Source: Paenibacillus sp. (lineage in GTDB: Bacteria; Bacteroidota; Bacteroidia; Bacteroidales; Muribaculaceae). From it: a stretch of DNA of 64,000 nt. Positions 1 to 8,589 of the stretch are shown here, in pieces. The notes beneath the pieces are model-generated. The model saw nothing but the letters and a program-made list of their open reading frames with translations. It ran no database searches and was not told where the DNA came from. The position numbers and the translations under genes were made by a program. The stretch's first letter is position 1. Each line of letters opens with the position of its first letter. The stretch lies in the NCBI GenBank assembly GCA_023663345.1, contig JAMPHR010000004.1, positions 1 to 64,000 on the forward strand. Direction: 5' to 3'.

Positions 1-215
1 GGCGACTCGCTTGCCGTTCGTGGTGGGGCTTCAATTACATCGCCACTTCGTGGCTCTCCCGCCCATCGTGTCACGGGAGGGTTAAACTACATCGCCACTC
101 CGTGGCTCTCCCGCCCATCGTGGCACGGGAGGGTTAAGAATGGCTGGACGTAATGCTATACACGATGCTCCAGCGGTCTGATCGTGGGGCATCTGTCCAA
201 TAACTGTCCAATAGT
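1..215. repeat. Left copy of a long inverted repeat
   Basis: This non-coding stretch reappears in reverse complement at about 16445-16654: base 1 pairs with about base 16654, and the similarity runs through the first TGTCCAATAACTGTCC motif. Several mismatches are visible, so the copies are related but not identical. The copy starts at the window edge and may extend further left. Inside it are small dyads such as CTCCCG...CGGGAG and CCAC-TTCG-TGG. No protein-like content is visible. Boundaries are approximate because they were read by eye. Confidence 0.85.
36..139. repeat. Tandem direct repeat, two 52-bp units
   Basis: Two near-identical 52-base units lie head to tail (36-87 and 88-139). Each begins TACATCGCCACT and ends with GGGAGGGTTAA plus a few bases, and each contains a CTCCCG/CGGGAG dyad. 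They differ at a few positions. An inverted pair of the same units sits at about 16515-16620. The function is unknown. Confidence 0.85.
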
Positions 216-366
216 TGTCCAATAGTGAAAGTTTTGTCCAATAGTGTCCAAGTGTCCACGTTCCACTATTGGACATGGACAAAATCTGTCCAATAACTGT
301 CCAATAGTGAAAAATTTGTCCAATAGTGTCCAAGTGTCCACGTTTCACTATTGGACATGGACAAAA
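200..366. repeat. TGTCCAAT hairpin repeat cluster A
   Basis: The cluster consists of repeated TGTCCAATA(A/G) words and two copies of a longer unit, CCAAGTGTCCACGTTxCACT followed by ATTGGACATGGACA (about 244-281 and 328-366). GTCCAATAGTG and CACTATTGGAC are reverse complements, so each unit can fold into a hairpin or cruciform. The cluster lies just downstream of the stop codon of the amidase gene. Open frames across it are products of the repeat, not genes. Confidence 0.85.
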
Positions 367-375
367 ACGGGTTGT

Positions 376-1161
376 TTATAGGTCAATGCTCCAACGGTCG
401 GTGGCGACGTAGGCGGGGAAACGTTTGCGTCCCGACATGAGGGCCTCACGGTCAAGCAGAGCGTAATGGTAGCCGTTGCCACGGGTCTCGTGGACGGGCG
501 TGCCGAGGTTGTCGTACATACCTGAATCGGCATACTCGTACACACCATACTTGTCCTCGCCCGAGCGATTGGCCGCTATGACATAGATCTGATTCTCCAC
601 GCCTCGGGCTGCAAGCAGTATCTTGAATTGTCCGGCACGGGAATGAGGCCAGTTGGCCGGAACCAGCAACACGTCATACATATCCTCGGGCCTGTTGCGG
701 GTCCACACTGGAAATCTCACATCGAAGCACAGCACGAGCCTGAATTTCCACCCCTTGTAGGTGATGAGCGGAGGGAGCTCGCGTCCGGCGCTATATACCT
801 TGTCCTCGGTGGAGAGGGGAAACAGGTGGCGCTTGTCGTAGTAAGTGGTCTCGCCCGTAGGCCGGGTGAAGAAGCCTCGGTTGAAGAAGTGTCCCTCGCC
901 GTCGGTGGCCAGGAAACTGCCTGCTATGGCCATGTCCAGGTCACGGGTCCACTCCCTGACGGCTGTCATTGTAGGCCCGCTGTCGCTCTCGGCGATGGAG
1001 GTGACGGTGGGAATATCGGGCACAAAGGCTGTGGTGAACAGTTCGGGAAGCACCACGAGATCGGTGTCGGGCTCCACATCGCAGAGCGCCTCGCGGGCGA
1101 GCCTGAGGTTATCGCCGGGCGAGGCATAGACGATGTCGAGAGGGATGCTGCATATCTTCAT
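376..1161 (-). CDS. Nitrilase-family amidohydrolase, omega-amidase (YafV-like)
   Basis: This is a carbon-nitrogen hydrolase of 261 residues, the usual size for the omega-amidase branch. The Glu-Lys-Cys triad is visible: Glu in LPELF near residue 40, Lys in YYDKRHLF near 110, and Cys in LCFDVRFP near 145. Relatives deaminate alpha-keto acid amides such as 2-oxoglutaramate in a cytoplasmic repair or salvage role. The start overlaps the acyltransferase stop by an ATGA, so the two are probably translationally coupled. The family is clear; the exact substrate is inferred. Confidence 0.88.
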   Translation of the reverse strand: MKICSIPLDIVYASPGDNLRLAREALCDVEPDTDLVVLPELFTTAFVPDIPTVTSIAESDSGPTMTAVREWTRDLDMAIAGSFLATDGEGHFFNRGFFTRPTGETTYYDKRHLFPLSTEDKVYSAGRELPPLITYKGWKFRLVLCFDVRFPVWTRNRPEDMYDVLLVPANWPHSRAGQFKILLAARGVENQIYVIAANRSGEDKYGVYEYADSGMYDNLGTPVHETRGNGYHYALLDREALMSGRKRFPAYVATDRWSIDL

Positions 1162-1697
1162 TCTGCCGAGAATTTATCGGGCCTTATGCCCTGGAACTGA
1201 CGGTAATAGTCCTTGATGGCACGCATGTCGGCCTCCACGTCGCCGGTGGGTGTGAACGTCTTTTCGAGACGCACCAGCTTGTTGGCACCGTCGACCGCTC
1301 CGAGCACTATAGGCACCCCGGCTCCGTGGGCTATATACAGGAATCCGGTGTGCCACTGGGCCACCTTGGAGCGTGTGCCCTCGGGGGTGATGGCTATGTT
1401 GAGGCGGGGCGTTACGGCAAATTTATGTATTATCGTCTCGCTGAGCGATGAGCCCCCCTTGCGCGACACGGGGATGCCACCGAGAGCCCTGAACAGGTAC
1501 TTCATGGGGAAGAAGAACCATGATTCCTTCATGAGAAACCCAGCCTTGCGTCCCAGCGACCACCAGGCGAACTCGCCCAGCACGAAGTCCCAGTTGGACG
1601 TGTGCGGTGCCACGCAGATTATGCACTTGGGATAGTCGGGGACATCACACTTCACCCGCCATCCGAACAGCTTGAGTACTCCTTTGCAGAAACCCAT
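1158..1697 (-). CDS. PlsC-like lysophospholipid acyltransferase family protein
   Basis: This short (179 aa) acyltransferase has a HTSNWD motif near residue 32, a variant of the HxxxxD catalytic box, and PEGTRS near residue 105, which matches the substrate-binding block of 1-acylglycerol-3-phosphate acyltransferases. Such enzymes acylate lysophospholipids or related lipids at the inner membrane. No clear transmembrane helix is evident beyond a hydrophobic patch near residues 45-75. It overlaps the upstream gene by one base (TAATG) and the downstream amidase by four, forming a tight three-gene operon. The acceptor lipid is unknown. Confidence 0.8.
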   Translation of the reverse strand: MGFCKGVLKLFGWRVKCDVPDYPKCIICVAPHTSNWDFVLGEFAWWSLGRKAGFLMKESWFFFPMKYLFRALGGIPVSRKGGSSLSETIIHKFAVTPRLNIAITPEGTRSKVAQWHTGFLYIAHGAGVPIVLGAVDGANKLVRLEKTFTPTGDVEADMRAIKDYYRQFQGIRPDKFSAE

Positions 1698-2113
1698 TAC
1701 TCGCCGCTCTTATCCTTACTCTCCTCAGCAAATCCCAGTTCGAGCAGATGCTTCATCTGAGCCTTGCGGGCCTCGGGGGTGGAGGCGTCGGGCACGGTGG
1801 CGTTCATCTCGCGGAGTATCTCCTGCACGCGGGCGTTGAAATGCTCCTTCAGGCGAGCATACGAGGCCTTGAAATAGGCACGTCGGGCATCAACATACTC
1901 CTTACGTGTGGCATAGGAGGAGGCCGAGCCCGGGAAGTCGACGCTTACGAGCCTGAGGGCCGATTCCTGGAGGTCGGCCAGCTGGTAGATGATTTCATTG
2001 AGCTTCTCGCGGTCGATGCCGGGGATTGCTATCTTGGCTAATACGCACTCTCCTGCGAGCGCGCCACAGATCCGGTGTATCTCCTTCTTGAGGAGTCGCT
2101 TGTTGGCTGCCAT
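1697..2113 (-). CDS. Conserved hypothetical protein, helical, 138 aa
   Basis: I do not recognise a named family. The protein is charged, rich in Lys, Arg, Glu and Ala, and likely mostly alpha-helical, with no signal peptide or membrane segment. It is the first gene of a coupled trio with the acyltransferase and amidase: its stop overlaps the next ATG by one base. That coupling and the amino-acid usage support a real gene. Function is unknown. Confidence 0.7.
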   Translation of the reverse strand: MAANKRLLKKEIHRICGALAGECVLAKIAIPGIDREKLNEIIYQLADLQESALRLVSVDFPGSASSYATRKEYVDARRAYFKASYARLKEHFNARVQEILREMNATVPDASTPEARKAQMKHLLELGFAEESKDKSGE

Positions 2114-2203
2114 AATAAGTATATGTTTTTAGAATGGATGATTACAATGGTGTTAAATAGACTGGGGAGAGAGGCTTTGCCTTATATTCCTAACGCCGTG
2201 GGG

Positions 2204-3514
2204 CTAACTGTTGTTTTCGGTCATGAGTATCTTTTTCAGGGCCTCGTAGGATACCGATATGCGCGGATGGGGAGTGCGGTGCATCGTTTCGGCGGGAGCC
2301 TGGGGCCCGAGTTTCACACCTGTTGCCTCCTCTACGGTGCGGGCAAACTTGGAGGGATGGGCTGTGGCAAGGAATATGCCCTTCTCGCCCGGCTTGAGAT
2401 CCTCGTGCAACGCGGCACATGCCGTGGCTCCGTGCGGGTCGAGAAGATAGCCGTCGGCCGAGTAGATGCGCGACATCCAGCCGGTGATCTCCTCATCGCG
2501 GTAGGAATACCCCTTTATGAGCCTCGACAGGGGGCCGAAATCTCCGCCAAAGAGGTCGTTGATCCTCGAGAGGTTGGACGGGTTGCCCACATCCATCGCA
2601 CATGCCAGCGACTTCACGGCACGGCGGGGCACGAAACGCCCGGTGTTGAGATAATCTACCGTCACGTCGTTGACATTATTGGCCACCACAAACCGTTTCA
2701 CAGGCAATCCCATGCGCCAGGCAAGCAGTCCGGCTGTGAGGTTGCCAAGGTTGCCTGAGGGAACCGACATAACCACCTCGCAGGGCGAATCGCCCTCACT
2801 CGCCATAAGCGAGGCATAGGCGCGGAAGAAGTAGAACATCTGGGGGAGCAGACGGCATATATTGATCGAGTTGGCCGACGTGATCTCATACTCCCGCCGC
2901 AGATCGGCATCGCCGAAAGCCTGCTTGGCCAGGCGTTGGCAGTCATCAAACGTGCCCAGCACCTCGATGGCATGAACCGAGCCCCCGGGCACATCCAGTT
3001 GCTCCCTCTGCATCCTCGACAGTCGTCCCGAGGGGTACAGTATATACACCTCCACGCCGGGCACATCCTTGAATCCTGCGGCTACAGCTCCGCCCGAATC
3101 ACCCGAGGTGGCCACGATCACCTTCACCTTCCCCGAGCCTCCGAGAGCCGAATAGTAGCTGATGACGCGGGCAAGGAAACGGGCTCCCACATCCTTGAAA
3201 GCCAGTGTAGGGCCATGATACAGCTCGAGTGAATAGATGTCGCGGTCGACCCTTGCGAGAGGGATGTCAAACGTGAATGTGTCATTGACAATCTGCCTGA
3301 TCTCGGCGGCATCGATGTCGGCTCCGAGCATCATGTCGGCCACCACAAAAGCTATGTCGCGTATGCCCATCCCCGAGATGTTGTTGAAAAAGGCTCGCGG
3401 GATCACCGGAATACGCTCGGGCATATATAGACCTCCGTCGGCCGCAAGACCGCTCATCACGGCTTCACGCAGACCCACAGGAGGGGATTGACGATTGGTG
3501 CTATAGAATTTCAT
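2204..3514 (-). CDS. thrC: Threonine synthase
   Basis: This PLP-dependent enzyme converts O-phosphohomoserine to threonine in the cytoplasm. Its 436-residue length fits bacterial ThrC. The N-terminus (MKFYSTNR...GLAADGGLYMPE) is typical, and the PLP lysine is in TLAFKDVGARF near residue 110. A SGDSGGAVAAGF block near residue 137 and SGNLGNLTAG near residue 255 match phosphate and cofactor contacts. It stands apart from its neighbours, 90 bases from the downstream unknown gene and about 155 from the upstream lipoprotein. A TATATTTG element at 3548-3541 could be its -7 box. No hom or thrA partner is in the window. Confidence 0.95.
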   Translation of the reverse strand: MKFYSTNRQSPPVGLREAVMSGLAADGGLYMPERIPVIPRAFFNNISGMGIRDIAFVVADMMLGADIDAAEIRQIVNDTFTFDIPLARVDRDIYSLELYHGPTLAFKDVGARFLARVISYYSALGGSGKVKVIVATSGDSGGAVAAGFKDVPGVEVYILYPSGRLSRMQREQLDVPGGSVHAIEVLGTFDDCQRLAKQAFGDADLRREYEITSANSINICRLLPQMFYFFRAYASLMASEGDSPCEVVMSVPSGNLGNLTAGLLAWRMGLPVKRFVVANNVNDVTVDYLNTGRFVPRRAVKSLACAMDVGNPSNLSRINDLFGGDFGPLSRLIKGYSYRDEEITGWMSRIYSADGYLLDPHGATACAALHEDLKPGEKGIFLATAHPSKFARTVEEATGVKLGPQAPAETMHRTPHPRISVSYEALKKILMTENNS

Positions 3515-3540
3515 CGTTCAATATGGATTACCGAATGCAA

Positions 3541-3548
3541 CAAATATA
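3541..3548 (-). promoter_or_regulatory. Possible -7 element for thrC
   Basis: TATATTTG matches the Bacteroidetes TAnnTTTG pattern about 27 bases before the thrC start. No convincing TTTG is seen at the -33 distance, so the call is tentative. Confidence 0.4.
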
Positions 3549-3669
3549 GCATGTATTCTATGTGAGGATATTCCCCGAGGGCAAAAATAGTGAATTTATA
3601 TCTTACAGGCAACAGCCATATAATATAAAAAAACCTAAAGTACCCTACACCCCTGACCGCGGATATGCG

Positions 3670-3987
3670 TCAGAACAGCACCCTGGCCAGTGAATCGTCG
3701 TGCTCGGTAATATAGTCCACGAAACCGCGCTCATAATCGGTGGCGGCCTGCGGACCAAGACGGTCGTTGATATTTGTGATGCGGGCCCTCACGTCGAGCA
3801 ACCCGTCCTGCAAGGCAGGCTCATCGTCGCGGAGCCTGATTATGCGCTCGGCGTGTTCCTTGCCCAGCGAATAGGCGTGGCGGTCACGCACATGACGGCT
3901 CACACGGCCACCGTCGCCCCCACATCCTGCAAGCCCCATGCACATAAGGGCCATAAGGGCCGGTATGACTACTGATTTTCCTCTCAT
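3670..3987 (-). CDS. Small predicted lipoprotein
   Basis: The start at 3987 was chosen because it gives a signal peptide with a lipobox (MRGKSVV...GLAGCGG) and an ATGA overlap with the ispH stop; longer upstream frames lie inside ispH. The mature part is about 80 charged residues with no recognised domain. It is probably anchored to a membrane facing the periplasm. It is the last gene of the porQ-cmk-ispH run. Function is unknown. Confidence 0.7.
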   Translation of the reverse strand: MRGKSVVIPALMALMCMGLAGCGGDGGRVSRHVRDRHAYSLGKEHAERIIRLRDDEPALQDGLLDVRARITNINDRLGPQAATDYERGFVDYITEHDDSLARVLF

Positions 3988-4895
3988 GACTCCGACTGTA
4001 TATAAGCATTCACGGCATCCCTCACCTGCTCCATAAGCCAGCGCGGAGTGGAAGTGGCTCCGCATATCCCTATCGACAGAGCGCCACGTATGCACGACGG
4101 GTCAAACGCCGAGGCTCCCGACACAAGGTGAGTGCGGGGATTTATGTCGCGACATTCATTGTAAAGCACCTTGCCGTTGCTACTCTTGGCTCCTGCCACG
4201 AAAAGGATCACATCATGGCTGCCTGCAAACTCCCTGAGATGGTCAACCCTGTTGGCCACCTGACGGCATATAGTGTCGAAATACCTGAACACCACACCCG
4301 GAGCCTTACGCCTGTCGATCTCATGGGTCATCTCGGCAAATCCGCTCAGCGACATGGTGGTCTGGGAATACAAGGCTATGTCGCGGTTGAAGTCGATGCG
4401 GTCGAGCTGATCGAGGTTCTCTACCACGATAGCCTCGCCGTTGGTCTGTCCCACCAGTCCGTTCACCTCGGCATGTCCTGCCTTGCCGTATATCACTATC
4501 TGGGGGCGGGAGCTGTCATTGTCGTAGGTCTCCTTTATGCGCCGTTGCAACTGGAGCACCACGGGGCATGTCGCGTCGATGATCTCTATTCCGTTCCTCC
4601 AGGCCAGCCCGTAGGTCGACGGAGGCTCTCCATGAGCCCTCAGAAGCACTCTCACACCGTGCAATCCCTCCATGTCGCCGTGAGTGATGGTGGACAGGCC
4701 CTTGCGTTCGAGGCGTTCCACCTCATCGCTGTTGTGCACGATATCGCCCAGGCAATACAGCGGTGCATCGGTGCGCTCGAGCTCCTCCTCGGCCTTACGT
4801 ATGGCCGTGACAACCCCGTGGCAGAATCCCGATCGGGCATCAATCTCCACCACAGGCACCCTCCGGGGGATGTCGTTCTTGTTATTGCTATCCAT
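3984..4895 (-). CDS. ispH: 4-hydroxy-3-methylbut-2-enyl diphosphate reductase
   Basis: IspH (LytB) is the last enzyme of the MEP isoprenoid pathway, an Fe-S reductase that produces IPP and DMAPP. The three cluster-binding cysteines are visible in SGFCHGV, DATCPVV and FDTICRQ, along with HGEPP and the SSNGKVLY block. I prefer the start at 4895 (MDSNNKND...), 13 bases after the cmk stop. An ATG at 4940 would add 15 unconserved-looking residues and overlap cmk. The porQ-cmk-ispH order resembles the arrangement I recall from Porphyromonas, which supports all three calls. Confidence 0.95.
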   Translation of the reverse strand: MDSNNKNDIPRRVPVVEIDARSGFCHGVVTAIRKAEEELERTDAPLYCLGDIVHNSDEVERLERKGLSTITHGDMEGLHGVRVLLRAHGEPPSTYGLAWRNGIEIIDATCPVVLQLQRRIKETYDNDSSRPQIVIYGKAGHAEVNGLVGQTNGEAIVVENLDQLDRIDFNRDIALYSQTTMSLSGFAEMTHEIDRRKAPGVVFRYFDTICRQVANRVDHLREFAGSHDVILFVAGAKSSNGKVLYNECRDINPRTHLVSGASAFDPSCIRGALSIGICGATSTPRWLMEQVRDAVNAYIQSES

Positions 4896-4908
4896 ATCAG
4901 GCAAGGTG

Positions 4909-5616
4909 TCAGGAGGGCATATTGTCGCTGACGCGCTCATTGTACAGATCCATCAGCCAACGGTTCTGCTCATCAATGGTCATGGCCGAGTTGTCGAGTC
5001 TCACGGCATCGTCGGCACAACGCAAAGGCCCCTCGGCACGGGTCTCGTCGATGTGGTCACGTGACACCACATTCTGCAGCACCTCCTCGAGAGTCACCTC
5101 GGCACCTTTCTCTATAAGCTCCTTGTAACGACGTTCGGCTCTCCGCTCGGCCGAAGCGTCGCAGAACACCTTCATCTCAGCCTCGGGAAACACCACTGTG
5201 CCGATGTCACGTCCGTCCATCACTATGCCCTTGCTTTCTCCCATAGCCTGCTGCATCTTCACGAGCGCATGTCTCACCTCGGGGATAGCCGCTATGGGCG
5301 ACACACAGTTGCTCACCTCGAGCGAGCGGATCTCGCTCTCTACCACCTCGCCGTTGAGAGTGGTGAGCTGGCGGGGACCGTCGACAAGGAAATCTATGTG
5401 GATATCGGGCAGAGCCGCCACAATAGCCTCGACCTGAGGCTCAACTCCCGGAGCTACCAGCCCATGACGCATGGCCCATAGGGTGACGGCCCTGTACATT
5501 GCTCCCGAGTCGATATAACGATAACCGATTGCCGAGGCGAGCTGACGCGCCATTGTGCTCTTGCCCGACGATGAATACCCGTCGATGGCTATGATGATCT
5601 TGCGTGAGGATTCCAT
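4909..5616 (-). CDS. cmk: Cytidylate kinase
   Basis: Cmk phosphorylates CMP and dCMP for nucleic-acid precursor supply. The P-loop GYSSSGKST lies near residue 11, followed by YIDSGAMYRA and a MDGRDIGTVVFP block typical of bacterial CMP kinases. Starting at MESSRK (5616) places the P-loop at the usual distance; an in-frame ATG five codons upstream overlaps porQ and is less likely. Length is 235 residues, which is normal. Confidence 0.95.
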   Translation of the reverse strand: MESSRKIIIAIDGYSSSGKSTMARQLASAIGYRYIDSGAMYRAVTLWAMRHGLVAPGVEPQVEAIVAALPDIHIDFLVDGPRQLTTLNGEVVESEIRSLEVSNCVSPIAAIPEVRHALVKMQQAMGESKGIVMDGRDIGTVVFPEAEMKVFCDASAERRAERRYKELIEKGAEVTLEEVLQNVVSRDHIDETRAEGPLRCADDAVRLDNSAMTIDEQNRWLMDLYNERVSDNMPS

Positions 5617-5620
5617 TCTC

Positions 5621-6658
5621 TTAGAATTCATATAATGTTGTGGAAATATTTATCATTACTGTGGTAGCCCCAGTGTGAGGCTGTGCAAGGGCAAGCCCGA
5701 GTGCGAAATTGCGCACATTGAGCCCCAGACATGTCGAGAAGCCCGAGAGGATGCTACGCCGGTAGGTGGACATGTCGGTGCGTGTGCGGTAGTTGTAGCC
5801 TATGCCTATGTGGAAATTGTCGGAAGGGCGGAAATCTCCTGCAAATATCAGGTGCCTGAACAGATTGGAGGCGAACTTATCCTTGATCTGAGGTTTGCTG
5901 TCGTCAGCCCCATCTCCGCTGTCATAGTAAGGCAGATGCCACTTGGTGAGGTCTCTGGCCGTCACTGACAGTATCAGCGGTATCCCGCTCAGTCCCTTGC
6001 TCACACCAAGGCGTACATCCACGGGCATACGCTCATACCGGCTGTCGAAACGCTTGAACTGACCACCGAGGTTGGCCACCATGGCCGAGAAAGAGAAATC
6101 GCTCTCAGGGTCGTAGTAATTCACCCCTAAGTCGGTTCCCAGAGCCATGGCCGAGTAGGCATCGTAGGAGGAGTACACGTATTTCAGCGTGGCTCCTCCT
6201 CGCCATCGGTCGGTGATGTCGTGGGCGTATGTGCCTGATACCACCAGATCCTTGGGAGAAAAGTCTCCGGTGAGCACACCGTTGATATCGGCTCCCTTGA
6301 TCGATCCGTAGCCGAAATACTGCACCGAGGCAGCCCAGGCTCCATGATCGCCCGAGCGGTGGCCAAACTTGACTCCGGCAAAATTGCTGTCGCCAACGTA
6401 ACGCATATAGTTAACCCCGAGCTGCATACCCACTTCAGGGCCAAGCAGTCCGGGATTACGGTCCGACGCGTTTATATCGTCATCTATGTTGGAGATATTC
6501 ATGCCACCGAGGCCATAGGCAAGTGCCGATGTGGGTATGTCGAGAAAGGAGTAGAACGTATCCCCTCCGCTCTGCGCTCCGGCCGGAATCCCGGCACAGC
6601 ACGCAGCCGACACTATCACCGCACACATGCACTTGTTCATGACCTCATGTAACATCAT
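5621..6658 (-). CDS. porQ: Type IX secretion system outer-membrane protein PorQ
   Basis: The 345-residue product has an N-terminal signal peptide (cleaved near PAGAQSGG) and long amphipathic beta-rich stretches typical of a PorV/PorP-like outer-membrane barrel. The start DTFYSFLDIPTSALAYGLGG is characteristic of PorQ. In Porphyromonas, PorQ works in the T9SS attachment complex that processes cargo at the cell surface. The position directly before cmk and ispH supports the name. It lies about 40 bases after tyrA, so it may be read through from the aromatic operon. A T9SS cargo gene is at 11021-12349. Confidence 0.85.
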   Translation of the reverse strand: MMLHEVMNKCMCAVIVSAACCAGIPAGAQSGGDTFYSFLDIPTSALAYGLGGMNISNIDDDINASDRNPGLLGPEVGMQLGVNYMRYVGDSNFAGVKFGHRSGDHGAWAASVQYFGYGSIKGADINGVLTGDFSPKDLVVSGTYAHDITDRWRGGATLKYVYSSYDAYSAMALGTDLGVNYYDPESDFSFSAMVANLGGQFKRFDSRYERMPVDVRLGVSKGLSGIPLILSVTARDLTKWHLPYYDSGDGADDSKPQIKDKFASNLFRHLIFAGDFRPSDNFHIGIGYNYRTRTDMSTYRRSILSGFSTCLGLNVRNFALGLALAQPHTGATTVMINISTTLYEF

Positions 6659-6699
6659 AAGATGCTAACGTGGTCCATCACCTCTTTATTGCCCACGTG

Positions 6700-7473
6700 T
6701 CACTTGATATTCTCTCGTGCCTGGGCAAGATAGGTCGACATGGCCTTGGAGTCCTTCTTTTTCACTATCTCGAGCAGGTCGGACAGTTTGTCGAGTATCC
6801 CCTGGAGCTGAGAAGGAGTGTGTGGGTTGAAAAGGATCTCGCTCACCAGATACTCGTCCTCGCTCATAAGCCCCTCGGCTATCTGCATGTGGCGCTTGAA
6901 TGTGGTGCCGGGAGCCTCCTGATGCTTCATCACGGATGCGAACGCGAGAGTGGCTGCAAACGGAATCGACAGCGAGTAGGCTATGGTCTCGTCGTGCTGT
7001 TCAAACGTGTATTCCACAATATTGAGCCTGAGACGCGAATAGAGGTCGCGGAAAAACACTTTGCCAAGATGATCACCCTCCGAGATTATGATGGCATTCT
7101 CATTGCCCAGGTTACTGAGCGAGGCGAACGTAGGTCCGAACATGGGATGGGTGCTCACGTAAGGATGCCCGCATGTTGCATAGAACTCGGGCAATCCCGT
7201 CTTGACCGATGCGATATCACTTATGATACATGTCGCAGGGATATGAGGCAACACCTGCCTGAAAGCATCAAGGGTGTATTTGACTGTCGAGGCGTTGATC
7301 ACCAGCTGAGGCTCGAACTCGTCAATCTCGGCCGTGTCCGAGAACCTCATGGCATTGAACGTGAACCTCAGGCGCTGTGGATCGGGGTCATACACAGCTA
7401 CCTCATGGTCAAACGAGAGAAGATCGCAGAAGAACGATCCCATCTTTCCGGCTCCGAGAATAAGAATCTTCAT
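6700..7473 (-). CDS. tyrA: Prephenate dehydrogenase
   Basis: The protein begins with a Rossmann nucleotide-binding motif (ILGAGKMGSFF) and carries HPMFGPTFASL near residue 110 with the catalytic-type histidine, as in prephenate dehydrogenases. It oxidatively decarboxylates prephenate to 4-hydroxyphenylpyruvate for tyrosine. At 257 residues it is a compact, monofunctional form without a chorismate mutase domain, which is supplied by the upstream fusion gene only 8 bases away. No ACT domain is visible, so feedback control is more likely on partner enzymes. Confidence 0.9.
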   Translation of the reverse strand: MKILILGAGKMGSFFCDLLSFDHEVAVYDPDPQRLRFTFNAMRFSDTAEIDEFEPQLVINASTVKYTLDAFRQVLPHIPATCIISDIASVKTGLPEFYATCGHPYVSTHPMFGPTFASLSNLGNENAIIISEGDHLGKVFFRDLYSRLRLNIVEYTFEQHDETIAYSLSIPFAATLAFASVMKHQEAPGTTFKRHMQIAEGLMSEDEYLVSEILFNPHTPSQLQGILDKLSDLLEIVKKKDSKAMSTYLAQARENIK

Positions 7474-7481
7474 CGCTGTCG

Positions 7482-8549
7482 CTATTTTGTAAGCTCAACC
7501 TGTATTCTCACTGATTCCTCATGGATGGACGACAGCACCGAGCGCATGAACTCTTCGCTCATGCCCATGGCCTTGGCCGCAAGGATACGTGATGTCATGA
7601 TGTCGTCGAAACGTCCGGGCTGCACAATAGGCATGTTGTGAGCCTTCTTGTAGGTACCGATCTCACGCGAGATGTTCATACGCTTGCCAAGGATCTCGAG
7701 GAGCTCGTTGTCAAGCTGGTCGATCTGACGGCGCAGGTGTACCAGGTTCTCGGAAGGCACAGGCGCATCACGGAACACGAGATTGTCGAGTATCACTCCG
7801 AGCACTTCGGGTGTTATCTGCTGGTTGCGGTCGCTCCATGCGCAGTCAGGCTCGCAATGGCTCTCGATGATAAGTCCGTCGAAACCCATGTCGAGAGCCT
7901 GCTGGGACAGTGAGGCTATCAGCTCACGCTTTCCGCCGATATGGCTCGGATCACAGATGATGGGGAGTTTCGGGAAACGCACTCTCAGGTCGAGAGGTAT
8001 GCGCCACTGAGGGTGATTGCGGTAGATCTGAGGCCCATAGGTCGAGAAACCACGGTGGATCACTCCCAGACGGCGTATTCCGGCATTGTAGAGACGCTCC
8101 AGGGCTCCGATCCACAATTCCAGATCGGGATTCACAGGATTCTTCACAAGCACGGGGATATCCTTTCCGCTTTCACGGAGCACATCGGCTATCTCCTGCA
8201 TGGCAAACGGATTGGCCGAAGTACGCGCACCGATCCAGAGGAGGTCGACACCGTATTCCAGGGCAGCTTCCACATGGCCACGGTTGGCCACCTCGGTCGA
8301 CACTTTCATGCCGGTTTCTTCCTTTACCTTGTTCAGCCAGGCAAGTCCGGGGATGCCTACACCCTCGAAACCTCCCGGCTTGGTGCGGGGTTTCCATATT
8401 CCTGCACGGAACACCTTGATGCCGGCACGTGCAAGGCCACGGGCTGTGGCAAGAACCTGTTCTTCTGTCTCAGCGCTGCAAGGGCCCGAGATGATGAGAG
8501 GACGGCCAAGTTCCACGCCGTCTATTGCGAGAGGTAAAATATCTTCCAT
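7482..8549 (-). CDS. Bifunctional DAHP synthase / chorismate mutase
   Basis: Residues 1 to about 255 form a type I-beta (KDO8P-like) DAHP synthase with the SGPCSAE, FRAGIWKPRT, WIGART and CDPSHIGGKR motifs. Residues of about 265-355 form an AroQ-type chorismate mutase (LRRQIDQLDNELLEILGKRM, then IGTYKKAHN). The fusion thus carries out the first shikimate-pathway step and the conversion of chorismate to prephenate. In related fusions the mutase domain mediates feedback by prephenate. It sits between the aminotransferase and tyrA genes of one operon. Confidence 0.95.
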   Translation of the reverse strand: MEDILPLAIDGVELGRPLIISGPCSAETEEQVLATARGLARAGIKVFRAGIWKPRTKPGGFEGVGIPGLAWLNKVKEETGMKVSTEVANRGHVEAALEYGVDLLWIGARTSANPFAMQEIADVLRESGKDIPVLVKNPVNPDLELWIGALERLYNAGIRRLGVIHRGFSTYGPQIYRNHPQWRIPLDLRVRFPKLPIICDPSHIGGKRELIASLSQQALDMGFDGLIIESHCEPDCAWSDRNQQITPEVLGVILDNLVFRDAPVPSENLVHLRRQIDQLDNELLEILGKRMNISREIGTYKKAHNMPIVQPGRFDDIMTSRILAAKAMGMSEEFMRSVLSSIHEESVRIQVELTK

Positions 8550-8589
8550 TATAGTGTGTGTTTAGTAAGTTTCTTAATCATTTATTGTT

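Noticed and set aside
82..348. Open frames on the minus strand with repeated HYWTVIGQ-type peptides
   Set aside because: They run through the TGTCCAAT repeat clusters in more than one frame and also appear in the other clusters (16570-16941). The pattern follows the repeat, not protein selection.
2114..3669. Threonine or isoleucine leader-peptide attenuator before thrC
   Set aside because: The upstream 155 bases contain no short frame rich in Thr or Ile codons and no terminator/antiterminator pair.
6670..7641. Plus-strand frame of 323 codons opposite tyrA
   Set aside because: Antisense shadow of tyrA and the end of the DAHP synthase fusion; no domain or promoter.
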